From assembly GCA_006384855.1 (NCBI GenBank), contig VCJN01001730.1:248001-312000 (forward strand): a stretch of DNA of 64,000 nt, written 5' to 3'. The position numbers were made by a program, and so were the translations under genes. The notes beneath the pieces were generated by a model. The model was not told the DNA's origin. It searched no databases and saw only the letters and a list, made by a program, of their open reading frames with translations. This DNA comes from Tetraselmis striata. Its lineage: Eukaryota; Chlorophyta; Chlorodendrophyceae; Chlorodendrales; Chlorodendraceae. Shown one piece after another: positions 23,001 to 33,949 of the stretch (the stretch's first letter is position 1; each line of letters begins with the position of its first letter).

Positions 23001-26000
23001 CGCCCTGTGCCAGTCCAAGTACGGCACCGTCATCTTCTCTGACATCAATCTCACCAGCGGCATGGAGCAGGCTAGTTTCCTTTTCCAACAGGTGGCCGCC
23101 TCACCACCCCCACCCCCTCGCTGCGCCGTGCGCCAGCTGCAAACTGACGTCCCACACCCCCCAAACCCTGCCCTCTCACCTCGGGACCAGCTCTTGCATG
23201 TCCCGCAGGGGGGGGGGGGGGGGGGGGTCAAAAAACCTAGGGGGACATAATGATGGGCCTTCTGGTTTCGTCACCATCAGCTTCATAAGAACCTTTACAA
23301 TATGCTTTAAGTGCCACGTTGACTTCCTCCACCAGCATCGGCGTACGTGCGGCATGTATACCCAGCGGTGGCACTCCGGGTGCCAACGCTCCTATTAGAA
23401 AGCTTATAAAATGCCTTAAAGAATATTACAAGCTTCAAAGAACCCCAATTCAAACCTACAAGAACGTTCTCTATAGTTCCGCTGCAGTTTTGTCCATAAT
23501 CCACCTATGACATTCGTCGCAGGTTCCTAATCGCAGTGTTCTTATTACCGCGCCGGCACCCGTATATGATAGGAGAACAATGAGTACGCAGATAGAGGAA
23601 CGAATAGCTCCCATCCGTCTGCTAGCGCCAGGGAAATGCATGCCTCGCTTGTTGTCTGCAGACTGCGCAGTCAGGTGCGACAGCTTGGTTTTCTTACCCG
23701 GACCTGCGTGTGCACCGAACCAGGCGGCCTCCGTTGGGATCAACCACGCCACCCTGCTGCGGCACCTGTACAACATGGCGGCCTCCCGCGCGGGGCTGCC
23801 GGAGCTGCCGAGCCCGCAGGAGATGAAGAGCGTGGTGAGCTCCCTCGCGGCTGACCCCTTTGAGCGCCACGACCTGGAGGGCGCCAAGGCGGCGGACGTC
23901 TGCGACGACGACGGCAAGACCTACTCCTACTCGCCGCCCACGGACCTCGGCTGGGACGCCTTCCGAACCCGGCTGGAGAAGGGCACCGAGACCATTGGCC
24001 TGCCGTTGAACCAGTTCCTGATGGACGACGACCCGCGCAGTGCGCCCCCCCGCCCCACTTCACTGAGGAGTGCTTGAAATTGCACGGGCTGCGCACCCAG
24101 GACGTCGCACCCGTCTAGTGGCCGCCAGAGCTGCTGAATTGGGGCGGTATATTCCCGGCTCGATTATGCATGCTGCGGTCCTCAAGCCCTGGGCCATGGG
24201 ATTTATTCGCAATTTATCCAGTTAGTTTTCCTGCGACGTGGCCGGCATGTGATTTGCTCACGTTTCAATGCGGGCAGACATGCGCGCACCTTAAGTCACC
24301 TACTGCCGGGGTTTTACTGGCATCGTGTGATGAACACCAGGATGGCTCGGACTATCAATGGAAAAACGAATCCGCTCTGGCACCGGCCGAGTATATGCAG
24401 GATTCGCAATGCAGCTATGGGTGCCGACACAACTATAAGACCCTTATTATAAACCGGAAACTGGGCTTGCATGCAAACTATACGAACACCCACTATAGTT
24501 CCGCGATGGTTTTGTCTGACTATGGCCTCGGGCAAGTGGGGCTGCTTGTTATTCGCAGTGCTTTTAGTACCGCGCCAGCCCCTGTTCGGCATTGCGGCCA
24601 TACAAACCCCCCCCCCCCCCCCCCCCCCCTTTCCCCTGGAGTCAGCAGCATTGGAGCACTCAGGCAGCTCACCCCCGCTTGCGACGCCTCTGACCTGGTT
24701 GTCGATGTGTGACTGTCCCCGGGCGTGTGCCTATTATGGCGCGGCCTCCCTGCAGACACGGCGGCACTGGGCACCGGCGCCCCCAGCTTCCAGGACTTTC
24801 CGCTCAGCTGGACCATCCACCCAAAGTACGCCAACCCCGACATCAAGCAAGGGCGCATGCAGCTGCGGCGCTACTCGCACGAGTACCCCGAACCTGCGGA
24901 CAAGACGGGCTTCCAGCGCGTGTACGTCCTGATGGGCGGGGAGACCAGCGAGCGCCAGGTGCGCCGCGCCTCTGACGTCCTGCTAAATGTGCAGCGGGGG
25001 GGGGGGGGGGGGGGGGGGGGGGCTAAGCCATGCACGGGGCTGCTCGCCATGCTACAGGTGAGCCTCATGAGCGGCATAAACGTGTGGCTCACCCTGCAAG
25101 GCTGCCCCGACGTCATCGCGGAGCCCTTTGTGATCACGCCCAACATGGGCATGGAGGACGAGCGCAAGCGGCGGAACGCCATCCGGGAGCGCCTGCTCTA
25201 CTACGAGCAGCTCGGCCTGGACGAGGTGTGTGACTGTGTCTATTCATCTGCCCAGCCCCCGCAGTCTGCGGCGAGAGAATGCCATGCCGTGCCATGCCAT
25301 GATATCTTTGATTAAACCGGCAGTGATTGAGCCATTACGGTCGCCGCGTGGTGATGACATTCGTGATGCATCACGATTATCATGGCTCCAAATTAACCCC
25401 ATTTTGGTGTAGTTGTCCCCGGGGATGCTTGTTGCTCGGGCGGGCTGATCTTCGCTATGTCGGGTGTCACCCAAACGCACATCGATGCGGTTGGAGCTGA
25501 CGCCCCATCACCTGGCCGCGATGCCGCAGACGGAGCTTCGCCTGCCGGAGCTGGCGGCGCACCTGGATGACCCCGCGGTGCGAGGGGCCGAGGCGCAGTA
25601 TCTGCACGAGATGATGGAGGAGGCGGACGAGGATTACCCTGAGATCCCCGTGGACTTTGTGGAGAGCACGCGCGAGCCGCACACGGGCGACATGGGCGCG
25701 GACCTGGGTCTGGACTACCTGAACTGCCCGCGGCCGGTGCAGCAGGCCATGGGAGACCGGAACCTGTGGGCGGTCCCGCCGCACCTGATGCTGCGGCACA
25801 CCGTGGAGGAGATCCATGACGCATGCAAGGTTACCGGCACTGCGGGATGGGCGGGCAATGCTGTCCACACTCTAGGCACATCCTGCTACAGTCGCAGCCT
25901 CTCTCCCTCGGGAAGACGGGGTTAGGGGGTTGAGGGGATGACATTCGATGTACCCGGCATGCTGATCGACCACCCGGCGTATATTGTAGCGTCATACTGC

Positions 26001-29000
26001 CGTCATCCCCCAAGCCGCAGCGATACAGAAATACTCTAAAAAAGTACCGCATTCAGGTAGACGCAATGCAGGCCCGCTATACCTTGATGATACATAACCG
26101 AGCATCAACAGTAGCGACTATCGCGCTGGTTAGCAACATGTTGGTGCGCGATGAAAGGTTTAGGTTACATGATACTTTGGCTGTTCCGCCGTGGCGCCGT
26201 GCGCTCAACCGGGATGCAGGAGTGCGTCAAGGGGTAACATCCACCATGTCCTTAGTTTTGGAGAGTAGCGCCCGCATGGACTGCTCCCTCTTGACTTTCT
26301 CTCAACATCTTTGGCTTGATACCCGGGGCGCGGTTTGTATGCAAATCCCAGAGCCAGCGTGTTTGTACCATTGGCAGGTGCACGCTGCTGCCGCCGGTTC
26401 CGATAGACTCGGCCCCCGAGATACTATTTTGCCTTGTCTGCAACGCAGTGTCCCGGAGCCAGGATGGTGTAGTGGGGGGAAGGGGGGGGGGGGGGGGGGG
26501 GGGGGCTGACATGAGTGTCTGTGCGCTTGGGTACGGCCCTGCAGAACGCCAACAGCCTGGCGACCCAGCCAGACGACGACAAGGACCCGGTGCTGCTGGC
26601 GCAGAGCATGTGCCGCGCGGCGACGCAGCGCGAGGCGGCGGACGCGGGCCTCACGGGCGTGGCGAGCGCCTGGAATGCGCTGTCGCCGTACGATGACCCG
26701 CCGGGCGCGCACCTTATGAACATGGAGCAGTTTGCCGACATGGCGCGCCTCAACAACGCCGTCGTGTTTGTAGCCACGCACGGCGGCTGCGGCGAGAACG
26801 GGGAGCTGCAGGCAACCGCCCTCCCCGCCTCTGTCATGCCTTCCCATGCGACCCATCCGCTCGTGGATGATGGGGCGCGGCCTGTCATCTTTGCGAACCC
26901 GCCTGCCGATCGACCGCCGTGCAGCAATGCAATGGAGGGGGCCAAATCGCCCCGGTTTGCTACGCGTGACTGGACCGTGTAGAGCTCTACTGACAGGTCA
27001 GAAGGGGCATGTTACGTCAGCGCAGAAACAACCAACACAGCGTTCCGCACGGTCTGGAATCGGAGCATCGAAGCGCTCGCAGTCCCTTGAGTTGATTTGG
27101 ATCGAACAGGGCCAAATTTGTCCCATGGCGCAGTGGGCGTAGCGGGATTCGCCCCCCAAATTTAGCGTTTTTGGTGGATGGGTGTATTGTCTTTGTTTCC
27201 GAGCCAGCAGCGCGCGGTCGTTTGCAATTCCGAGGCGTATGGTTTCGGAGCAAGGAGCGCACCTGGGCATTTCCTACTCGATTACGCCTACGGGTAAAGT
27301 GAAGCAACAAGCGATCATGTCAACCTCTGACGTGCTCGCATGCGCTGTTGTACACCTGCACGGCGGTAAACAAAGTGGCCCTTAAAAAAAGTGACCGATA
27401 GCCTCATTTTTGGCCACCGCCGTAGCGCGAAGAGAATGAGCAAGTGAATTCTGGCGTTTGAGGCAGCCGCCACCGGGTTGTAGCGGGCGCCCCCATGTGG
27501 CGCTGCCTCCGCAGCCCGCTGACTCCGCCGCCCCTTCCCTCCCTTTCCCCCATGCGCAGGCTTTTCTGGAGGAGCACGACGTGCTCTTCACCGGCTCCAA
27601 GAACCTCTGCAGCGAGATCTGCATCGACAAGGTTCAGACCGCGCACGCGCTCATGGCGCTGGAGCCCAAGGTGGGCGCTCCTCCCCCCCCCCCCCCCCCC
27701 GCCTTGCCCCCCCCCCCCCCCCCCCCCCGCTCCGGCTCAGCAGGCTCGCGGTCCGTGTTCCCTCTCCCTTTGCGGGCCCTCTGTCTGCCCTGGCGGCGAG
27801 CACACCGGGTGCCCCCATCGACCGGGGCTGCTGGCTCCAGCACGTGTAAGCTCGGATCCCGCCGTCGAGGCCAAGCCGGTCGAACCGTGCACTCGTACAT
27901 GAAGGCAGCAGCGCTGGGACGGAATCCCTGATCCTTATAACCGCCAATCACTGGACACTCCAACTTGGAGGAGCCTAGGGACCTGCGCCCACGCCGTTAT
28001 TGGGCGGCCAAGCTTGGTGGCTGGGTCGTCCCAGATCACAGAGATCCCTTGCTCAATTGTCTGGATTGGGATCGCGCATACATTCCGGCGTCCTTTCGGC
28101 AGCGGCGGCTGCAAAGCAGCTGAATGCACGAGGCATCCGGCGGCCGCCTCTGTGCGTGCTCGGGGCGGTATAAGTTGGCTGTGGGAAGGGAGTGAGTGCG
28201 TCGCCAGATGCGTGTCAGCCAATGCGCGCCTTGTCCCTCCTGACTGGGGCCAGAGAAAGCACCACAGAGCACGCCAGGGGCCCCCTTGCCGCCTGCGCCG
28301 CGCTGAGCCCCCACCCCGTCACCGGCAGGGCATCTCCTCCGCGCCCAAGGAGATTGTGGACCTGGAGGCGATGCGGATGGACCCGGAGGAAGAGTACACG
28401 CGCCTCCTGGAGCTGCTGCCGCCGACCCAGTCCATCTGCATCAAGCCCGTGGCGGACGGCTGCTCCACTGGTGCCCCCCCCCTCCCCCCCAAATCAACAG
28501 TGTGAGCATTGCTTTCCTGACACTGGAGGGTCAGGATATTGTGGAAACAGCCTCGTCGCCGGACCTGCGAAGCGGGCAATCGATCCCGTAGGGGGACGGT
28601 GCGCAGTGTGCCACGCGTGCGTCGTGCGATCGGCAGGCGGAAACCCAACCAGGTTGCCGCGGGCAAAGTTGAAGGCAGGGAAGCTCAGGACAACGCACCG
28701 CGGATGGCACTCAGCAGGAAGCACCGCCACCCTCTCAGCGGCACACAGGGGGGGCATGTGGGTATTATGTCGGTGTGTGGAGGCGCTGTACAATCAGCAC
28801 GCAAACGGCGCCCAAAAGTCGTGCCGCCCAAGAATAGGGGAACCCTAGTTCTAACCCCCCCCCTCTCACCCCCCCCCCCCCCCCCCTCGCGCACGCCTTG
28901 AAAGCCCACCCTCACAGACCATCCCCACCAACACTGACACCAACAACGGTACGGCCAGTGCGCCGTAGACAACGGGGTTGATTGCGGGATGCGGGCGAGT

Positions 29001-29710
29001 GTAGTGGAGCAATGGCCGGATTAGTTGGGGGAACCTGCAGGAATGTTGTTTTGGAGAAGCGTTGCAGGGGAGGCCACTACAGGGAGTTGCGTTGGGGGGG
29101 AAGGGGGGGGGGGGGGGATGTCCGTACCGTGTCAGCCCCGTGCAGCGGCGCTGTTCCTACCCCTCGCCCCCTGTACCACAATCAGCCCTCGGCAGTGCTC
29201 CGCCCCGCTTCCCGCATCACCTCAATTAGCCCCTCCCCCCCCCCCCCCCCCCCCTTCCTTACGCGCATTGGCGCAGGCGTCGCCAAGATCTCGTCGGCGG
29301 ACGACTTTGTGGCCTACGCGGACGCCTTCCTGGCCAAGGAGCCGGTGCTGAGGGCCGGCAGCCTGTCCGGGCAGAGCTGCGACATCGAGATGCCCCTCTC
29401 CGGCACCGGGCAGCTGATGGCAAGCGCCCGCTTCTTTCCGGCGTCCCGACTCTCAGCCGCTTGGCCCAAAGTTCACAACTGTTGTTGCCGCACCCCTGCT
29501 TTGGTGGATGTGTGTGCGCGCGCGCCCGCTCTTGTTCTGGTCGCACGTCAAGTCCATGGTCAGAAGCCACCAACACACATCAGCAGTAGCTATGCCAATA
29601 ATGATAGGATGCCATATTGTACACTTCTCCATAAATGGCCATATTCTTCGTTCCTGTACTGTTGTAGGTCTGTGTGCCCTTCTCCACATGCTGCTGCTGC
29701 TGCTGCTGGG

Positions 29711-29751
<41 letters not shown>

Positions 29752-32700
29752 ATAGGTCGCCTCAGAGATGGTTATCGATGTAGAGCTGCACACACTCACA
29801 CAGGAGACACGTGGTCAATGAGGCTGCTACGCGTGTACATTACACTCCTCACGCCACGATGACATGCCCGGCACTGCGGCAGTGTGGGTCCTTCCCTGCC
29901 CAGGCGGGCCAAACGCCCTCTTGACTCTTGCGCGCTGACCCCCCGCCTTCACTGTCGGCTCCGCGCGGCGCCGCAGGTGGAGCCCTTTGTGGACACCGAC
30001 CCCATCACCATCCGCAAGAGCGCCTCCGGTGAGGGGGCCTGCCCAGCCGGGAACCCGGGGGGGGGGGGGGGGGGGGGGGGCGTTGTGAGCCCGCAATGGT
30101 GCCGCAGCTGCCCCCAAGGCCAAGTGCGCATGCCCGGACCAGGACCACTGTGCTGCGGATGCTGACGCAGCTATAGATAAGGAGGCCTTGTCATCAGCCT
30201 CAAACTGGGTTGCATGTGACCTGCAGGACCATTCGCTGAGGTGCCGCCACAGTTTCGTTTACATTTGACCTCTGGCAGGTTTCAGGGGCAAGTTCTTATT
30301 CGCAGCGTCCACATCACCACGCCGGCACCCGTAGGCAGTGTTACCCATCGACCGTCACGCCCGTAGCGACGGTCTGTCATGTGCGATACGGTCGGCCCTG
30401 TGCGCGTGCATGTGGCCCGGCAGTGCCATGGATGTCCGACGGGGCGTGCGGGTGGCTGAGCGGCGCCCCTTTGCTGCGGCGGTGTGCGGCTCGGCAGGCG
30501 CGGACGAGGTGGAGTGGGCGGGCAACAGCCGGTGGGTGGAGGTCACGGTGGGCATCATCGGCGAGGAGGGCGCCATGCACGCGCTCACGCCCTCCGTCGT
30601 CGTCTGCGAGCGCGGGGACGTGCTCACGCTGGAGGAGAAGTTTGAGGTGCGCGGCCCCACCAGCGCCCGCATGCGCGTGGCGGACGAGGTACACCGGCAC
30701 GGGCGGTGCATCCGCAGTGTTGTGCACGTTGGTCGGCATTGGTCGACCGCTGCTCCCAACCATTCCGGCTAACAGCGGAGAGGTTGTAGCATGTCGGGTC
30801 GTCCGCTATTCAAGGCGGTACGCACATGACCGGGGGGGGGGGGGGGGGGGGGGGCACGAGCGACATCATCCTGCTCTGATCGAGGCGGCGTCCGGCGAGT
30901 CGACGCCCTCATTGCGGAGGGGGCCCTCCTGTAGCAGAGAGAGGGGGGGGGGGGGGGAGATAGCTTCCGCCCTCGCAGCCGCATCCGCTCGCCGGCCCGC
31001 CCAGGCTCGGGGGCCTGGGTCCGTTTCGCCAGCCCGTTGAGTGGCTGTCGATGTTCGCTGACTGTGGTGTGGTGGGGACGAGCCGCCGGGTACTGCAGGG
31101 ACACTGACCCCCCCCCCCCCCCCCCCACCCACCCCCTTCCTTTTCTGGTCGTCCCGCAGAGCGGAGTGGGGACGAACCTGACGCCGCCGCCAGCGAGCAT
31201 CGTGACGCCTGAGGTGGGTATGGAATGCGCCAGGCCGGTGTGCCACGAGGGCGAGAGACGAGAGGGCGAAGGGGGAGGAGAGGGGGGTTTGTTTACTGCT
31301 AAATTGTACGGGGAGGAAGGGGCGGGCCCAGCCGATTTTAGTGTCGTACATCAACTGGCAGCGCGACACAGCATTGTTCGGCTCGGGTTACTCGGGGTGA
31401 GTCGCGTGCGTGCCAATGCGGGGAAACATGGCACAGCCCCGCTCCGAAGTCGCCCGTGCGCACAGCTTCCCCCGACGCGCCATGTGTCCACGTGTGGGGG
31501 ATCTCCAGCACGCGACATGCGGAGGGCTCTGTCTGCACCCCAAATCTGTGGCTTCGCCTCATTGTCTTTGACTGCAGTGCTTGGGCTTTGAAGGTTCTCC
31601 CCCCCCCCCCCCCCCCCCCCAGCCCCTTCTCCATAACTCCAAGCGCCCCGATTCTATCGGGGCTGATACTGCGAGACGATGCAGAGCGAGCCATCCGCGC
31701 AAGAAGGGGGGGGGGGGGGGGGGGGGGGGGGAGGTAGATGTCAGAGTTCTGGCACAGGTGTGCACTTTCGTGCAGTCGCTGACCATATCTGACCTAAGAG
31801 TGGATGCCAAGTGCATCCAGATGCCGGGCGCAGCATCTGGATCTCCCCCCCAGCTCCCTGCCATCCCCATCGCCTCCCTCCTCAGATGATGCTGAGCCCC
31901 TCTTCACCCCCCCCCCCCCCTTTCTTTACGGGGGCGCAGGCGCTGAAGGGCGCCCGGCAGCGCTGCGAGCTGGTGGCGGATGTGCTGGGGCTGTCGGGGG
32001 TGGCGCGCATCGATGCCTTCATGCACGTGGACACCGGCGAGATCGTGGTCATCGAGGTGGGGAGGCAGCTGCAGCCCCCATACAATACTCCCCCCCACCC
32101 ACCCCCCGGCCTGCCCTCCTCGCAGTCCTGGTCCCCGTGGAGCCCCCCCCCGTTGTGCCATGACGCGCTCAGCCTGAACCTCATGAGACGCTGAGACCCC
32201 CCCCCCCCCCCCCCCCCCTCCCCCCCCGGGGGCCTGCCCCTGCCCCTTCCCCGGCCCATGCGCCCCCACCCGTGCGCAGGTGAACACTGTTCCGGCGTTT
32301 ACGCCGCACACCGTCCTGCTCCACCAGGCGCTGCAGGAGGACCCGCCGATGTACCCCCAGGTGCCCTCCTCCCTCTCCTCTGTATGCCCCCGCGGCGCTC
32401 TCTCCAGGAGTTGGTCTTCCACTTCTGCCGCCGCGGCGCCGTCCCTGCTCGCCCCCAGCCTCTGCCGCCGCCGCTGACCGGCCCCCGCCCCGTCCCTCAT
32501 TCCCCGGGCGCGCAGGACCTGTTCCGCACCGTGGTGGAGCTCGCGCTGCTGCCGCCGGTGGAGGCAAACCTGGCCGGCATGGACGGCCGCGACGACACCT
32601 TCCTGGAGGACGACACCTGGTGCGGCCGCGGCCATGACGGAGACGGGCAGTCATATTGCGTCGTGAGAGGGGCTAGATTTGTGTGATGCACCAGGAGTGA

Positions 32701-32897
32701 TCTCGACCGCTTGCCCCCCCCCCCCCCCCCCCGCCCGCAGGTACGACGACGTGTACGAGGACGATGGCCAGGTGGACCTAGGCAGCGGCGGCGGCGGCAG
32801 CGGCTGGGGATGGGACGAGTCCTCTGGCGATGAGGGGCAGGGCTGGTCTGACACGCCGGAGGAGGCCGAGCCCGCGAGCAATGACGGAGGCTGGTAG
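17046..32897 (+). CDS. DDL: Plastid-targeted SAP-array / tandem D-alanine-D-alanine ligase fusion, 28 exons
   Basis: The ligase joins two D-Ala (ATP-dependent) for plastid peptidoglycan. Exons: 17046-17351, 17454-17633, 17888-17971, 18147-18302, 18447-18680, 18840-18899, 19388-19486, 19817-19951, 20152-20432, 20664-21075, 21372-21600, 22172-22281, 22486-23091, 23724-24039, 24756-24988, 25058-25225, 25497-25829, 26545-26811, 27560-27670, 28329-28470, 29277-29419, 29977-30028, 30498-30646, 31160-31213, 31940-32056, 32280-32360, 32516-32619, 32741-32897. All joins keep phase, giving about 1,770 residues. The N-terminus is Arg/Ser/Ala-rich and ends near RRVAVQA, a typical algal transit-peptide end. 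SAP-like motifs follow, then two ATP-grasp units as in land-plant DDL. The start is uncertain (16,797, 16,881, 17,046 or 17,064). Exon 23 may extend to 30,688. The 25497 acceptor is weak. A 15-bp microexon at 19142-19156 is possible. Exons 1, 5, 18 and 21 end at GC donors. Confidence 0.85.
17265..20270 (+). other. Array of about six SAP-like motifs at the N-terminus of the ligase gene (exons 1-9)
   Basis: After splicing, the helix-turn-helix SAP pattern (LxxxLxxxGLxxxGxKxxLxxRL) recurs. Motif 1 spans exons 1-2 (LRELRMNLDARGLDTTGLK). Motif 2 spans exons 2-3 (ALSDRVTALGVSK, then KAQLVALL). Motif 3 spans exons 4-5 (ELRD joined to ELSKLGMATTGTKAMLRERL). Motif 4 is in exon 5 (LSSWLRSKGVAPQGSRQEL). 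Motif 5 is in exon 7 (LKEALRERSLVLSGAKADL), and motif 6 spans exons 8-9 (VEELREGLVYFGLNASGERS). Motifs 3 and 6 become continuous only after intron removal, which supports the gene model. SAP domains bind DNA and occur in plastid-nucleoid and nuclear proteins. Motifs 1, 2 and 4 are diverged. That they bind DNA here is inference. Confidence 0.7.
19040..19060 (+). repeat. (GT)n microsatellite in intron 6 of the ligase gene
   Basis: About ten GT repeats, followed directly by a G run. Confidence 0.9.
21904..22071 (+). mobile_element. MITE-like element, copy A (ligase intron 11)
   Basis: The 168-bp copy starts CGGGTGCCAACGC and ends GCGCCGGCTCCCG. These are inverted repeats of each other with a few mismatches. 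The core carries TCTACATTTGACCTCTGAC. No clear target duplication is visible. Confidence 0.6.
23377..23562 (+). mobile_element. MITE-like element, copy B (ligase intron 13)
   Basis: Starts CGGGTGCCAACGC and ends TTATTACCGCGCCGGCACCCG region-wise as in the other copies. Its termini are the best-preserved pair: 13-bp inverted repeats differing at two positions. Confidence 0.65.
24418..24582 (+). mobile_element. MITE-like element, copy C (ligase intron 14)
   Basis: Starts TGGGTGCCGACAC, has GGGCTTGCATGCAA in the middle, and ends with GTACCGCGCCAGCCCC. More diverged than copies A and B. Confidence 0.55.
29707..29750 (+). repeat. (TG)n microsatellite in intron 21 of the ligase gene
   Basis: About twenty alternating T and G dinucleotides with one C interruption, preceded by CTG repeats. 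Confidence 0.9.
30157..30331 (+). mobile_element. MITE-like element, copy D (ligase intron 22)
   Basis: Starts CGGATGCTGACGC, contains TTTACATTTGACCTCTGGCA and ends CACGCCGGCACCCG. Confidence 0.55.
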
Positions 32898-33028
32898 GCG
32901 CCGCGGGGAGCCGCACCGTGCTGGTGACCTCCGGGCGCTGTGGATCGCTCCATGTGCAGCGCCTCTTCCGGTCGGTGGAAGGACTAGCTCGCGGCTGCTG
33001 TGGGTGTCAGCCAGGCGGCGGTCCAATG

Positions 33029-33033
33029 TGTAA
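33029..33033 (+). terminator. TGTAA polyadenylation signal of the ligase gene
   Basis: TGTAA lies 132 bp after the stop codon. It is the usual signal of chlorophycean green algae. Confidence 0.5.
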
Positions 33034-33251
33034 TCGCAGCGTGGGGCTGAGGATGAGTGCTTGTGTCGTTGGGCGAGACATGTTTCCGGTGCATAAGGTA
33101 TTTCAGGCGCACCGACCATGGGTGGATGCAACCCGGTGCGACGACCGTGCTCTCACCGCCTCAAGAACGATGAGGACTGCTGGCGGCACCGGCTAGGCAT
33201 TGATAATGGATAATACTGAACAATAACAAATAATCTTGCTGTTACTTACTA

Positions 33252-33416
33252 CGGGTGCTGACGCACACTGTAAGAGTTGGTGTTTTACGACTCGAACTGG
33301 GCTTGCATGCAATAAGCTATGAGGGGATGGTTCCGTTGTAGGCTCATCTACGGTTGACCTCTGTCAGGTATATGGCAGGTTCTTATTCACAGTGTTCTTA
33401 TGACCGCACCGGCATT
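33252..33416 (+). mobile_element. MITE-like element, copy E (between ligase and methyltransferase genes)
   Basis: Starts CGGGTGCTGACGC, contains GGGCTTGCATGCAATA and GTTGACCTCTGTCAGG, and ends near GACCGCACCGGCA. Confidence 0.55.
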
Positions 33417-33419
33417 TGA

Positions 33420-33949
33420 TTGGTACTGGTGGAAAGCATCACAATAGTTGAAAACCCCAGCATGAATGTAATACTATATATATTCGGTCATGCACATACG
33501 TACACCCGTGCGGGTGCCGCGCGGCACTTGCAAACTTAGATTTCGGGGCTGAGACTTCTGTGGAGAGGTATAGTAAGAAAACGTACGCGCGGCGCGGCGG
33601 GGCTGCGGGGCAGATATACACAGGTACAATACTATTTATGGTATTTGACGATGGAATGTAGTCTGATATGATAGGACGGAATGTATTTAACGATGGAAGT
33701 AAATAACGGACTTCCATCGATATGATAATAGATGGAATATATTTGACGATGGAATGTTGTCGCTAAACGGGTGCGCACGCTGCTACGACCGCTGCTGACG
33801 AACTCCGCCGCGCGCCGTCGCGCTGCTAGTCGCTAGTAGCGTACCAGCCGGCACCTGAACGAGTACCGATAGTATTTAATTTTAGCGTTACACACCCAGG
33901 AACCTGTATAAGTATTAAGACAAAAGTACCCAGGGGGAGATGTAAAATA
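33420..33949. other. AT-rich intergenic stretch with GATGGAA repeats; probable methyltransferase promoter
   Basis: Between 33,640 and 33,760 the word TTTGACGATGGAATG and its variants occur several times. GATGGAAGT and ACTTCCATC form a short inverted pair. TATAAG at 33,908-33,913 is the closest core-promoter match upstream of ATG 33,950. No gene is seen. Confidence 0.45.

Larger units (their letters stand above)
20340..24039 (+). other. First D-Ala-D-Ala ligase unit (exons 9-14)
   Basis: The N-terminal lobe begins with CGGPSAESGVSLTSAR in exon 9, the family's glycine-rich loop with its conserved Glu. Exon 10 has VVFPVVHGRWGEDG and VPFVGT. Exon 11 has the ATP-grasp stretch YVVKPAKSGSSIGVSL. 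Exon 12 has VVVQPYLNDALEFSV. Exon 13 carries ELMPHEDDAW, then RIDGW and FSDINLTSGMEQASF, which supply the metal-binding Asp and Asn. The acidic residue before INLTSG is Asp where bacterial enzymes have Glu. Exon 14 is the C-terminal helix (NHATLLRHLYNMAASRAG). The unit carries an acidic insertion in exon 10 and a long insertion in exon 13 between the two metal-site motifs. Confidence 0.8.
24756..32897 (+). other. Second D-Ala-D-Ala ligase unit and acidic tail (exons 15-28)
   Basis: Exon 15 holds VYVLMGGETSERQVRRAS. Exon 18 has VVFVATHGGCGENGELQ and exon 19 VLFTGSKNLCSE with IDKVQTAHAL. Exons 20-21 join as CIKPVADGCSTG|VAKISS across an intron inside the ATP loop. Exons 22-24 give EPFVDTDPI, WVEVTVGIIGEEG and GTNLTPPP. 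Exons 25-26 give RIDAF and IEVNTVPAFTPHTVL, with all three metal-binding residues kept. The order and wording match the C-terminal half of land-plant DDL. The protein ends in a Gly/Asp/Glu/Trp-rich acidic tail in exon 28, with TAG at 32,895-32,897. Confidence 0.82.

Noticed and set aside
18398-32732. Poly-Pro and poly-Gly stretches in translated frames of the ligase region
   Set aside because: They come from intronic C and G runs and are removed in the spliced model.
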